From Sphacelaria rigidula (taxonomy: Eukaryota; Phaeophyceae; Sphacelariales): 21,237 bases of DNA. Within the stretch, counting starts at the first letter, position 1, and each line of letters opens with the position of its first letter. This document shows positions 10,701-17,883 of the stretch, one piece after another. The notes under the pieces were generated by a model. The model was not told the origin of the DNA, searched no databases, and worked only from the letters and a program-made list of their open reading frames with translations. The stretch covers positions 1 to 21,237 of the forward strand of contig CAXNAA020000447.1 in NCBI GenBank assembly GCA_964200075.2. Reading direction: 5' to 3'. The position numbers and the translations under genes were made by a program.

Positions 10701-13042
10701 GTTCCTGAACCGTTCCTGCTGATGCCTTCTACTAAACCGTACTGGCTCTTACCAGACCGGTTGACTACATGCCTGAAACTCTTGCTTAAGATCTATGTCC
10801 AATGCATAGTTTGCACAAGTGCGAGCTTGGTCCGGCGAAAACCCGACGTGCTCCGTCCCGACCTTGTAGGGATGCGAGGTCAATGGTGACATGACTCCGG
10901 CATGCGAGATCATCAGTACCCCCCCCCCCTCCTCTCCATCGGGCCGCCTCCGTTGCGCGCAGATACGGTCGAGACTCCATCCCCACGATGACTGAAAGGA
11001 ACGAGGCATGGGAAACGGAACGACGAGAAAAACTGGCGAAGTCATCGGGAAGCGGGTGGGGAGGAGGTGACGTGACGAGCGAGTTCAAGTCACATCATTT
11101 TTCTGCCGAGAGTTTGTCAAATGGACGATTCCGCGGCAGCTCGGTGCACGGGGCGGATGATGATAACGGTGGCGAACGCGGCGGGGCTATGTATGAAAGA
11201 GCGGTCGAGTACACCAGAATGATAGAAGAACGGTGAGACCAGTTTTGCGCACTCGTGTTGTTCACTAGAAAAGCAGGTGTGAAACAAGTGTATACAGCAG
11301 GCCAAAAAGTACCGAGTAAAATGTTTGTTGGACATTATCTCCTGTTTCAGGAGGTAGATCTGGATCATAGATCTCTGCAGAACGTAGACGGTGAAGTATA
11401 CCGCTGTGCATCGATTCGCCGATACGCGGTATCCTTCGTCAATATATAGTATTTCGTAGTTGGCATCCTTGGCTCGAACATACGTCATCAAACTACCCCG
11501 CAATACATCGAGAAACACTGCGTGCGTGGCATACTATATGGTATACCCTTGCCCCTGGATTCGCCGAAAATGTGCCACTCAGGCCCATTATTGTCGACCC
11601 TGCTTCTCTCGGACATTTGAGAATTTGTCAGACTTTTCGAACTCTGCGTTCAGACTTCTCTCGAAACGAAGCGGCTTGAATTTTCTCCAAGGTTTCATCT
11701 TTGGAGAAATCGGAAAAATTCAAGCCGCTCTGTATATACGCCGTGGCGCTCGCGAGCGTTCGGCAGTCATCAGTTAGTTGCCTTGCCAATCCCGAGAAAT
11801 TCGGACATCTCCGCAAAACAGTGTCGATAATCATGGGTCTTAGAATGAGCGTCAGCATCGAACTGGACTTTCGCAAGCTATTCTTTTTGGAGACTTTAAA
11901 TCAACCGCCTTGGTAGAGTAACACGTTCGAGTGTATGCATCGCCGGTACACGTTTCTCTCCTCTACTTGTGTCTCGGTTCGTCGCATCACCGAGTACACT
12001 GTAGGGTACCACTCCCAGACACACGAAACAACTCGCAAGTACCTGGTAACCCCAAATCAAATGCTCAAGCGACGACCGTCGACGTGTCTCAGACACGACG
12101 TCGTGTGTTCGACACGGAGTACTACGGTATGTGACCTGAGTCCCTCACTTCATCTCTTTACATGGATGATTATTCCTGTGCTCAAGTAAGGTGACCAATA
12201 CACGACGGTAGAGTTGCGTGCACATAACTTGTATGTTCAGGAAGCGAACAGTTTACCCATTGAACTAGTGAGCGCCGCTGATTGCTTTGTCTAGTGGTGA
12301 AATTCCTCCAACAAACATAGTACCTCTGACTCGCATATCCGACAGCCCTCGCAGACATGAATTCACCGCGTCTTCTGTTGCCGTGCCTTTCACGGATGTC
12401 CTCAGAGTAAGAGAAGAGAGGAAAATGCGGAGAGAGCACGAAATGATCGGGTGCACGTTCAGTCCCGAGTTGTTCACGAGGCGTGCTCGGCGCCGCAATA
12501 ATGTCCTCGAGGGCGGCGATAATTCGAAACTGCAGGGGGCAGTAAGCTCTTCCACAGAGGAGCAACGACACAGCCAAGAGGATGACAGTAGCAGCGGTAA
12601 CAGAAGCCGCAATAACAACAGCTTTCTCGCGCCGAGCTCCTACCAATCGGGGTCGATATCTTCTGAAGATTCGGTGTATCGCCATCACGTTAGAACGGGA
12701 CCTGTATCATCGCAGGCCATCAGTACCGGTCATCGCGTGCCGTCTAGAGCCGTGAGGGACAGCATCAACAATAATAATAGTGGGAGAAATAGCGGTTGTA
12801 GTCGAGTACCATATCCTGGGTTAATAGAGAGTCGCGGCGGCAGCCGCAGTAGTGTAGAAACGCCCGTACCGATGGCAACTGGGGGGCAAGAAAAGAGGCA
12901 ACGGCGGCCCGCCCCGTTGCCTCAAGGGTGGTCTATGTTCACCGCGCCCGAGGGGCGGCAATATTTCCATAACGAGGTGACGGGTTTAGTGCAGTGGGAG
13001 TGGCCGAGGGCGCAGGATCACCGATATCGTAGTACAAGTTAA
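3028..13042 (+). CDS. Double-WW-domain, repeat-containing scaffold-like protein (four exons)
   Basis: Join 3028-4719, 5001-5794, 10963-11232 and 12295-13042. All introns are GT-AG, and the phases (0, 2, 2) agree at every junction, giving 3504 nt and 1167 residues. WW domain 1 has its two tryptophans at residues 119 and 142 (ETWHAIFSEPHGRYYFYN, then TWEHPDP). WW domain 2 is at the extreme C terminus, W1131 and W1153 (LPQGWSMFTAPEGRQYFHN). A proline run sits just before WW1. Between the domains lie low-complexity Ser/Arg-rich sequence and degenerate units of the form RLYxxA, a charged helix, then TFxPE: RLY at 603 and 655, TFHPEI at 683, FAPE at 778, TFVPE at 811, MYERA at 905, TFSPEL at 973. 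WW domains bind proline-rich peptides, so a scaffold or adaptor role is likely. No catalytic domain is seen. The start could lie further upstream if a 5' exon exists. Confidence 0.75.
3221..3350 (+). repeat. Alanine and proline codon runs in exon 1
   Basis: A GCA/GCT/GCC alanine run (from about 3227) is followed by a CCA/CCG proline run (about 3290-3340). At protein level this gives about 16 consecutive prolines, roughly 25 residues before WW domain 1. Such codon repeats are length-variable. Confidence 0.85.
5001..5794 (+). CDS. Exon 2 of the double-WW gene
   Basis: The acceptor is AAATTTCGCAG ending at 5000 and the phase (0) matches exon 1. It ends TCAAG before donor GTGAAC at 5795, phase 2. 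It encodes residues 565-829 and holds most of the RLYxxA / TFxPE repeat units, with strongly Arg/Glu-rich predicted helices between them. Confidence 0.72.
6238..7062 (-). repeat. 3' LTR of the copia-type element (interrupted by a SINE)
   Basis: Aligns with 10359-10822 in the same orientation: shared blocks include GTGCACCG, CGGAGCAAGA, GAGGTCACCCG and CTGAACCTCAACCCTGAA. The match breaks at about 6632-6637 and resumes at 7004, which delimits the inserted SINE. It contains two tandem units of roughly 55-60 bp around 6515-6625, each with a GTACTG...CCGTTCCTG...GTACTGAA core. Confidence 0.7.
6638..7001 (-). mobile_element. tRNA-derived SINE nested in the LTR
   Basis: Its - strand begins at about 7001 with a tRNA-like head: an A-box-like TGGCTTAGTTGGTAA (6974-6988) and a B-box-like GATTCGAATC (about 6935-6944). 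A run of T follows at about 6905. The tail ends in a short (CA)n/(TG)n stretch near 6638-6646. TGACTG at 6632-6637 and again at 7002-7007 fits a target-site duplication. The tail part (about 6652-6775) recurs at 17160-17260, so it belongs to a repeat family. Confidence 0.72.
7063..7788 (-). other. Inner linker of the retroelement
   Basis: Lies between the integrase C-terminal remnant and the 3' LTR, where a copia element should encode reverse transcriptase and RNase H. Short frames here are polar and low in complexity. No YVDD-like or RNase H motif can be read on the - strand. Confidence 0.45.
7789..8340 (-). pseudogene. Integrase C-terminal part of copia pol (fragment)
   Basis: The frame reads PHEYLGRETPKKRLREKPF, then NFDRLRTWGSACFVHL and AKRGILVGYD. 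This is the characteristic copia pattern after the integrase core: a PxE...KP segment, then lRtfGs.cyvh and k...rgiflGYd. It then runs into an acidic linker (SDDEDEPSEEEKAA) and stops. It is one frame away from the core segment at 8445-9293. Confidence 0.7.
8445..9293 (-). pseudogene. Pre-integrase zinc finger and integrase core of copia pol (fragment)
   Basis: Residue numbers refer to this 282-residue frame. H119 and H124 (WHDIFVH) with C155 and C158 (CKEC) form the HHCC finger of the GAG-pre-integrase domain. HTDLEW holds the first catalytic Asp (D182), and SEDVAGEL the second (D243), about 60 residues apart as in this family. The third residue, Glu, is lost from this frame: after SPPRH the reading shifts, and NEIVERVI, which matches the canonical NGxxER context, is in another frame at about 8444-8467. 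The stretch before residue 45 resembles the pol region just after the protease. Confidence 0.75.
9680..10327 (-). pseudogene. gag remnant (UBN2-type) of the copia element
   Basis: A 215-residue frame with the pattern of copia gag: AWLKLERIHGRR, then QLLASERRLWDLQCNFEEGS, NFVAKLDTSW and KRAALLLGNKEAIPQVFIQL. Family members read similarly (AWexL...L..lkm.eg.sv.efi..l...LL.sLP). The true start lies in another frame (from about 10355), so a frameshift separates the N terminus. The zinc knuckle that normally follows is not evident between 9400 and 9680. Confidence 0.65.
10359..10822 (-). repeat. 5' LTR of the copia-type element
   Basis: Uninterrupted partner of the left LTR. It begins TGAAGTGTTTCAT (left copy TGAGAGGTTTTAT) on the + strand. 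It also contains the two tandem sub-repeats with a GTACTGGTTCC...CCTTCCTG core (about 10635-10750). The gag frame begins almost immediately at its inner edge; no tRNA-complementary primer site is obvious. Confidence 0.68.
10963..11232 (+). CDS. Exon 3 of the double-WW gene
   Basis: The acceptor is GTTGCGCGCAG ending at 10962, after a C/T-rich tract. The first base completes the split Arg codon of exon 2 (phase 2). The donor is GTGAGA at 11233, again phase 2. It encodes residues 829-919, ending with a repeat unit that starts MYERAVEYTRMIEER, close to RLYEAA and RLYQQA of exon 2. That match is what ties this exon to the gene across the transposon. Confidence 0.68.
11233..12294 (+). other. Intron 3 of the double-WW gene
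   Basis: 1062 bp, GTGAGA...TTTGTCTAG. It carries a near-perfect hairpin at 11670-11729. No other coding sequence with family resemblance was seen. Confidence 0.6.
11670..11729. repeat. Strong inverted repeat (hairpin)
   Basis: AGCGGCTTGAATTTT (11670-11684) pairs with its complement at 11715-11729, and CTCCAA (11685-11690) pairs with TTGGAG (11701-11706). The RNA of intron 3 would fold into a long stem with a small loop and a bulge. Confidence 0.8.
12295..13042 (+). CDS. Exon 4 of the double-WW gene with the C-terminal WW domain
   Basis: The acceptor CTTTGTCTAG ends at 12294 and one base completes a split Arg codon. It encodes residues 919-1167: one more repeat unit (EERKMRREHEMIGCTFSPEL), a Ser/Asn/Arg-rich linker, then WW domain 2 right at the end. 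TAA is at 13040-13042. Confidence 0.72.
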
Positions 13043-13600
13043 CCGTGCACTCGATACACTCGGGTGAACACCAAGTACTCGCAATGGTAGTTGCGGCAGG
13101 TGCTGTTTTCTCACGAGACGGGGAAAGGCTGACGCCAAAGCAAACACACACACGCGCACACCAATACCTGAAGAGGCAATCTCCGACCCGAAGAGATGAA
13201 ACCACCACGAGCACGAGAATACATGATACAGTGATTTGATCGTCGACGAGTTTTCGAGACTACTGCTGCTGTTGTCTTCGACAAGCAGGCTGAACGGACT
13301 CAATATCTCGACCAATAGGGTCGGCTTCCCAGCCTCAGCGTCCTTGCGCGGTACCTTTTACTCATCACTTTATCGACACATTTTCAACCTACTCCCTTCC
13401 TCGCGGTCGGGCCAGTCGTCTCAAGGGATGGACGTTCGTCTCTCCCGATACCTTGCCCTGGACGTACACGTTACTGTCGAACATTGGATCGGTACTCGCG
13501 AAGCCATCGATCGGCTGCCATCTAATTGTTTTGCCAACCGTCGTGCAAACGTTTTCGGACGACGGAGACCAGCAAAAAAGGACACGCTTGACATTAAGGC
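13043..13600. other. No gene seen
   Basis: Downstream of the WW gene. Short frames on both strands lack family resemblance. A short CACA run sits near 13145. The stretch probably includes the 3' UTR of the WW gene. Confidence 0.4.
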
Positions 13601-13607
13601 TGATGCT

Positions 13608-13678
13608 ACGGCCAGGATTCGAACTGACAAAATCCGACCAAACTACCGTTGATGTACCAGCTCCGTCACCGGGGCTCG
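13608..13678 (-). mobile_element. tRNA-like SINE head
   Basis: On the - strand: CCCCGGTGACGGAGCTGGTA (A-box-like, 13654-13668 at its core) followed by a B-box AGTTCGAATCCT (13614-13625), then a T run just past it. It shares the GCCCCGGTG start and A/B-box spacing with the SINE at 6638-7001. No intact tRNA cloverleaf was found, so I call it a SINE head, not a tRNA gene. Confidence 0.5.
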
Positions 13679-13718
13679 GGGTTGAGTTCGATCCATGGAA
13701 TACCGAGAGACATCAATT

Positions 13719-13923
13719 CAAGGGCAGGTGAGTAGAGTATACTCCATTGCGGGGTATTTTGAAAGAGATAATTGAGGTAGTCAAATTACGGTAGGGTGTT
13801 AGGAGTCGTACCCCAAAAATAGCTGGAAAGCGATCCTTAAAACCCCACCCCCAATTTGTGTAACTTCAAGTACGACTTTCAAAATACCCCGCAATTGAGT
13901 ATACGCTAGTCGACCTGCCCTTG
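13719..13923. mobile_element. hAT-like MITE, 205 bp
   Basis: The terminal inverted repeats start CAAGGGCAGGT on both ends and extend about 45 bp, including the shared block TTGCGGGGTATTTTGAAAG. The flanks are CATCAATT (13711-13718) and CCTCAATT (13924-13931), an 8-bp target duplication with one mismatch. An 8-bp duplication plus a CA-G-rich terminus is typical of hAT elements. The interior has no coding capacity, so it would depend on a transposase elsewhere. Confidence 0.75.
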
Positions 13924-14121
13924 CCTCAATTCACCCGCTCTGGGGACCCAGTCAAGTCTCGATTTCCATGCTGCGTGCCAAGAAGGACAAGATATCGTTT
14001 ATACTGGAAAGCAGCGGGACAATCAATTCATCCGCGCGTTGGGTACCAAGTCTCAACTTACATGATGGACCGCAAGAAGAATATGTCGTAAACTCTGGAA
14101 GCAGTAATGTTGACACTTGGT

Positions 14122-14564
14122 AACAGCCGATCATCGAAATTCAGGATGGAGCTTTCCATTGAGGATGAGAACCTGGAGGACTAAAATCTTCGTGTCTACA
14201 CCAAATCTTCGAAATATGGTTATATTCCTTCACCTACTGGTAGCTATTGACAAGTGCTATACGCCACACAAAATTTTATTTCGATTGCCGAAGTGTTGGG
14301 GTCCTAGGTGAAAAACAGTTTCGGGGAATTTCGGTGATCCGATCAGATCAATTAAGTTCGCCATAATTGTTTTTTCATCTAGGACCTCACCATTTCCGTG
14401 ATCGAAATCCAAATTTGTAGGGCGTGTTGCAGTCGTCGATAGCCACCAGTAGGTGAAGGAATGGAACCATATTTCGAAGATTTGGTGTGGATACGAAGAT
14501 GTTTATCCTCCGGGTTCTTATCCTGAATGAAAAGCTCCATCCTCAATTTCGGTGATCGTCTGTT
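14122..14564. mobile_element. 443-bp foldback element (long inverted repeat)
   Basis: The left arm (14122 to about 14315) and right arm (about 14369-14564) are inverted copies, roughly 80% alike by eye. Shared blocks include CACCAAATCTTCGAAATATG and TTCCTTCACCTACTGGT. The ends read AACAG(A/C)CGATCA. A loop of only about 50 bp separates the arms. No transposase frame spans it and no certain target duplication was found. Confidence 0.75.
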
Positions 14565-16200
14565 GAGTGTCCTGGAACAGGGTGCAGGCGACCAACGTCC
14601 ATTGATAGAATCTCAAGGTGGGTGGACGTATAGTCCACATAATTGATTCGCGTCAAGGGCGCTACGCCGAAAAACCCACTTCGATTTGAAGGCCGTTCCG
14701 TCATCGAACCCACGCTCGGCATAGTGTATCGCTATATGCGTATCCGAGCTGTCACGACCGGATGGTAACACTCCTTCGCGGTTCCATTTTTTCCCCACAG
14801 CACCCTTGGAGGCCGAAAGTGCACTCGAGCCTCACCGAGCACATACTTCGAGGTACTCGGTTGCGGGAAAGTCGATACATCGTAAGCAAATACACCGTCA
14901 AGAAATACCCTTGAACATGTGTAGCATTGAAGACTTGCCAGGTACAACGTATCGTATTGCGCACACACCTACCATGAAGTACTACCGAATGGCACAACAA
15001 AATATCAACCTCTATCGCACTGTAAAAGTGCACCACAGTCAAGAGGCAGGGAGCACGACGACCACTCCGAAACTACACTGAACGACGCACGCGACATCAA
15101 CGGCAATCAAACCCTTCCGCAGCGCTACAGTATAAACTCCTGTTCCAGGGGGCATTTGACCAACCCCGATTCAAACAAGACCCAGAAAAAACAAGATATC
15201 ATCGTATTTAAATAGATTTAAATCACCTTCATGCAGAGTCAGGGGGGCAGCATCAACCCCGCACGCAATAAGCAACACGAGGAGAAATACACACACTAAA
15301 CGTTCAACGAAATGTAAGCTAAAGAAAAAGCAGACATTTCTCCACGTAGGATGCCCTGCTTCACAGGGGACACGTGGCTACCGAGACTTGGAATATGTCG
15401 AGTCTGAACAAGCATTTCAAAATGTCCAAGTCAGCGGGACGGTTTTCACATGGAAAAATTGCCGCACTACAGAAATCAACAGCGAGTCCCAGCAGTAAGA
15501 GGTACTAAACGAGGAACAATTCAAAATAACGTACGGCCTTGCAAAACGGCTTGCGTCTTACGCAGAGCACAACATCCAACAGTACAGTATTACGTTCAAG
15601 GACTACGCACATGACGAAGAGAAAATACATGTGTCTTCAAGACACGACAATTTTTTTCGCTTCACGTCTGATGAAAAATGCCAGCATCACCCCTGCAATC
15701 GATCCTGATGGTGTTGTAAACGACAACCCTATGGGCATACAGTACACTTCGAAGCAGCAGGCCTAGCTCAACACGTCCATTCCGCTACGAATGGCTGAAA
15801 TAACGCCAGCAACTGGACGCACTCTGGATCCTACGCTGCGACTAGAACGGCTCACGAGTGTTTGCCTCGCATACCCTGATACCAGCCTACGAGGCAAAAC
15901 AGAACAGTCGGGCGTGTTTCTTCTCCACAGGCCGTCCGTCCAACGCCTGTGGTAAACATTACGACACCCGAAACTCGCGTCTGTGTACGCACCCTACGGC
16001 AGTGCCACCACTCCTGTACGAACACAAATCAAAAGCGTATATTTTACGCGCTGTTGAAAAATATCTCGGGGGGAGTCCTTTCGCACAGTGCACAACACAC
16101 ACCCATATCTGAGACACTTGCTCATCTTGTAGCACTGGAGCAACCGCTCCAGCCATCGGAGCACAGCATGCACGTACACACATTCTACACACTGACAATG
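14565..16200. pseudogene. A/C-rich tract with broken protein-like frames, origin unknown
   Basis: The + strand is conspicuously rich in A and C compared with neighbours. A frame ending at 15081 reads SIEDLPGTTYRIAHT and MKYYRMAQQNINLYRTVKVH. Another open from about 15136 to 15495 contains GYRDLEYVESEQAFQNVQV, meets TAA at 15496, then continues in the same frame to about 15708 as EEQFKITYGLAKRLASYAEH and FKDYAHDEEKIHVSSRHD. A neighbouring frame then takes over (ITPAIDPDGVVNDNPMGIQY, ending 15766). The amino-acid make-up looks like real protein, not random. I recognise no family. It may be a decayed transposon, viral insert or cellular gene. Confidence 0.4.
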
Positions 16201-16223
16201 GCGCACCTACTTGCATTTCTATT

Positions 16224-16739
16224 TCACGTATTCTTCACTTTTGTTTTTGGTGCTTCACGACAATCCTCATCACCCGTCGCTGCCGCTACGTCTTCGCCAT
16301 GTATCAATTTATTTCGAATATCACGTCCCCACCAAAACCTAGCTATTCGCGGCGATACCATGATGGTCAAAATCGCACGCAGAGGCCCCGTACAGGTGGT
16401 GAGCCCCCACGCAACGGCCAAATTTCCCGCCGAAGGATGCGGCATGTTGTCCGCGATGATTGGCACGGTGGCAAGCAGAGATTGTACGTCAAACCCGTAG
16501 TCAGCTACGGCGTAAAAGCCTCCTAGGGTGGATAGGAAAACCGTGGAGTGGAAGGCGAGGGCGATGGGGCCGTACCGCTTCATGAGTCGCTTCAGCTCTC
16601 GCTTAGACATCATTTTGCGCAAGTACGGCCACCAGCTCGTAGATGACTTGGGCGCTCTTTTTGATGATGGGGCGCTGCGTGGTGACGGTGCCGAGGACAG
16701 CTGTTGCTGCTCAGCCTGCGCGTTTTTATACGATTGCAT
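16224..16739 (-). CDS. DUF1279 / FAM210-like membrane protein
   Basis: Single-exon frame of 171 residues. Residues 1-35 are polar and Ser/Pro-rich and could be part of an organellar targeting region. Residues about 49-138 fit DUF1279: a basic helix (KRELKRLMKRYG), a hydrophobic segment (PIALAFHSTVFLSTLGGFYA), then AGNLAVAWGLTTCTGPLRA and ILTIMVSPRIARFW as the second membrane segment. The order YGPxAL...H..., then GPLR, then the SP.iarfw end is the hallmark of the family. FAM210 proteins in animals act at mitochondria; the precise role here is unknown. The C-terminal tail (about 140-171) is polar. The ATG at 16739 is the first in frame. The overlapping + strand frames are shadows. Confidence 0.8.
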   Translation of the reverse strand: MQSYKNAQAEQQQLSSAPSPRSAPSSKRAPKSSTSWWPYLRKMMSKRELKRLMKRYGPIALAFHSTVFLSTLGGFYAVADYGFDVQSLLATVPIIADNMPHPSAGNLAVAWGLTTCTGPLRAILTIMVSPRIARFWWGRDIRNKLIHGEDVAAATGDEDCREAPKTKVKNT

Positions 16740-17159
16740 GTTTACACGAAAGGGGAGGGGGGAAACGTTTCGAATGTGTCCGTCTCGCTGTCTATTTGTT
16801 GTTCATTTTTTCAAAGTCAAAAGTCATTGCACCGACAGCAACAGTCTCTCGTCGCTGTGCTGTCTCTAGATCGGTTTAATTTTCGGGTTTTTTTGTCCAC
16901 CTGTCTTTGTGGATTACCACCAAATGCTCCTAGTTGATTATCGCTATCGATACGTGTGGAACTCACATTTGCATGTATTAAAGATTTGCCCGTCAATATG
17001 AAGAAACACTGCTCTACATGTCTTCTATGCATATCACGTTCTAATACTCCCCTTTCATTTTGGTTTCAGTAATGGCGCGTGTTTCATAGGGTTTCAGGCT
17101 AAATGTATTTCGGGTGTGTGGACGGCCTTGCTCCGCATATGTATGTTGTGTGTTGTCGT
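16740..17159. other. Upstream region of the DUF1279 gene
   Basis: A T-rich stretch on the + strand, containing GGGGAGGGGGG near 16756. Short frames only. It probably holds the promoter and 5' UTR of the - strand gene; no motif can be named with confidence. Confidence 0.3.
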
Positions 17160-17260
17160 CCCATCTATTCTGGGCGCCGGTCTACACCGTTCGGTATATG
17201 TGGGCGCACCAGCCGGGGTCAACACACGAGCCTTTTTTTTAGTACCCCATCTTCCTCATA
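17160..17260 (-). mobile_element. Fragment of the SINE tail family
   Basis: Matches the tail of the SINE at 6652-6775 in the same orientation: CCCATCTATTCTGG, GTCTACACC, CGGTATATG and CAGCCGGGGTCA are shared in order, followed by a T-rich stretch and a TAGTACCCCATCTTCCT-like block. The tRNA-like head is missing, so it is truncated. Confidence 0.65.
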
Positions 17261-17373
17261 TACACTATTATACCGTAATTCCGTATAATCAACAAAATTA
17301 CAATACTTTGAATGGATACAAATTCCTCCCGGAGGTGTTCAACACACGCGACCGACGCGTCGGCGAGAACAAA

Positions 17374-17883
17374 ATGTCATGCCGCCTGTCTGATGACCAC
17401 GATTGGCCGGACTCGGCACACAATCAGTGAGTGCCCACTTTCCGAGGTCCAAACTTCTAACCAGAGCCAACGCACAGTACCTGAAAGCGGGGGTCCTTGA
17501 GCGTTTCTGCTTCGCCGCGGCGAGTCACAGGCGACATCGCCGTAGCCGCTGCCGCCGTCAAAACTGGCTCCCTTCTAGGTGGTCGTGTTCGGCAAGAGTC
17601 CGGCACTTTCAGCTTCGCCTCCGGACTAGAGGAAAACGGCTTTCCACGCGTCTCGAATCCCAAGCCGCGATGCGATGAGCAAGGTTTCCGTGTTGTTATG
17701 GGGTGCTGCAACAGGCGGCCACCGTTTACCGCGGACATGAAGGGAGGGCCCTGTCGCCATCGCCAAATCGATAACCTGCCGGAATATACAAGAGAGGGGT
17801 CAGATGATACTGTACCGGTTGCTGCAGGGTACATACGCCGCTACGTTGTGATTCGAGGCCGCTTATTGTGCTACGAAGAACGA
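17374..17883 (+). CDS. Tentative 5' part of a PH-domain-like protein
   Basis: A stretch near 17830-17880 reads YIRRYVVIRGRLLCYEERS, like strands 2-3 of a PH domain (RyfvLrg..LyYye), after a good acceptor (GTTGCTGCAG). Further upstream YLKAGVLERF (about 17478-17507) resembles PH strand 1. A donor-like AGTCAC at about 17525 would join the two in phase. A short first exon from ATG 17374 (MSCRLSDDHDWPDSAHN) ends at a strong donor GTGAGT (17427), but the nearest usable acceptor leaves an intron of only 38 bp. The second half of a PH domain was not found downstream. PH domains bind phosphoinositides. I regard this as a lead, not an established gene. Confidence 0.25.

Larger units (their letters stand above)
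6238..10822 (-). mobile_element. Degenerate Ty1/copia-type LTR retrotransposon without reverse transcriptase
   Basis: Two diverged direct repeats (left 6238-7062 interrupted by a SINE, right 10359-10822) flank a - strand body. In the element's own order it carries a UBN2-type gag remnant (9680-10327), an HHCC zinc finger and integrase core (8445-9293), an integrase C-terminal part (7789-8340), then a linker. No reverse transcriptase or RNase H is visible before the 3' LTR, so these appear deleted. Several frameshifts and stops show the element is dead. LTR copies differ at many sites, indicating an old insertion. I found no clear primer-binding site or target-site duplication. It lies antisense inside an intron of the WW gene. 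Confidence 0.75.
5795..10962 (+). other. Intron 2 of the double-WW gene, filled by a retrotransposon
   Basis: A 5168-bp intron, far longer than intron 1 (281 bp). Positions 5795-6237 and 10823-10962 look like original intron. The rest is a copia-type element on the opposite strand with a SINE in one LTR. The acceptor at 10962 follows a C/T-rich tract starting with a run of C at about 10919. Confidence 0.65.

Noticed and set aside
15949-16500. 183-codon + strand frame
   Set aside because: It overlaps the DUF1279 gene antisense and its first half lies in A/C-rich DNA; no domain resemblance.
17640-17720. Third tRNA-like head (GGGATTCGAG on the - strand)
   Set aside because: The B-box-like core is imperfect, the A-box spacing is too long, and there is no shared start with the other two heads.
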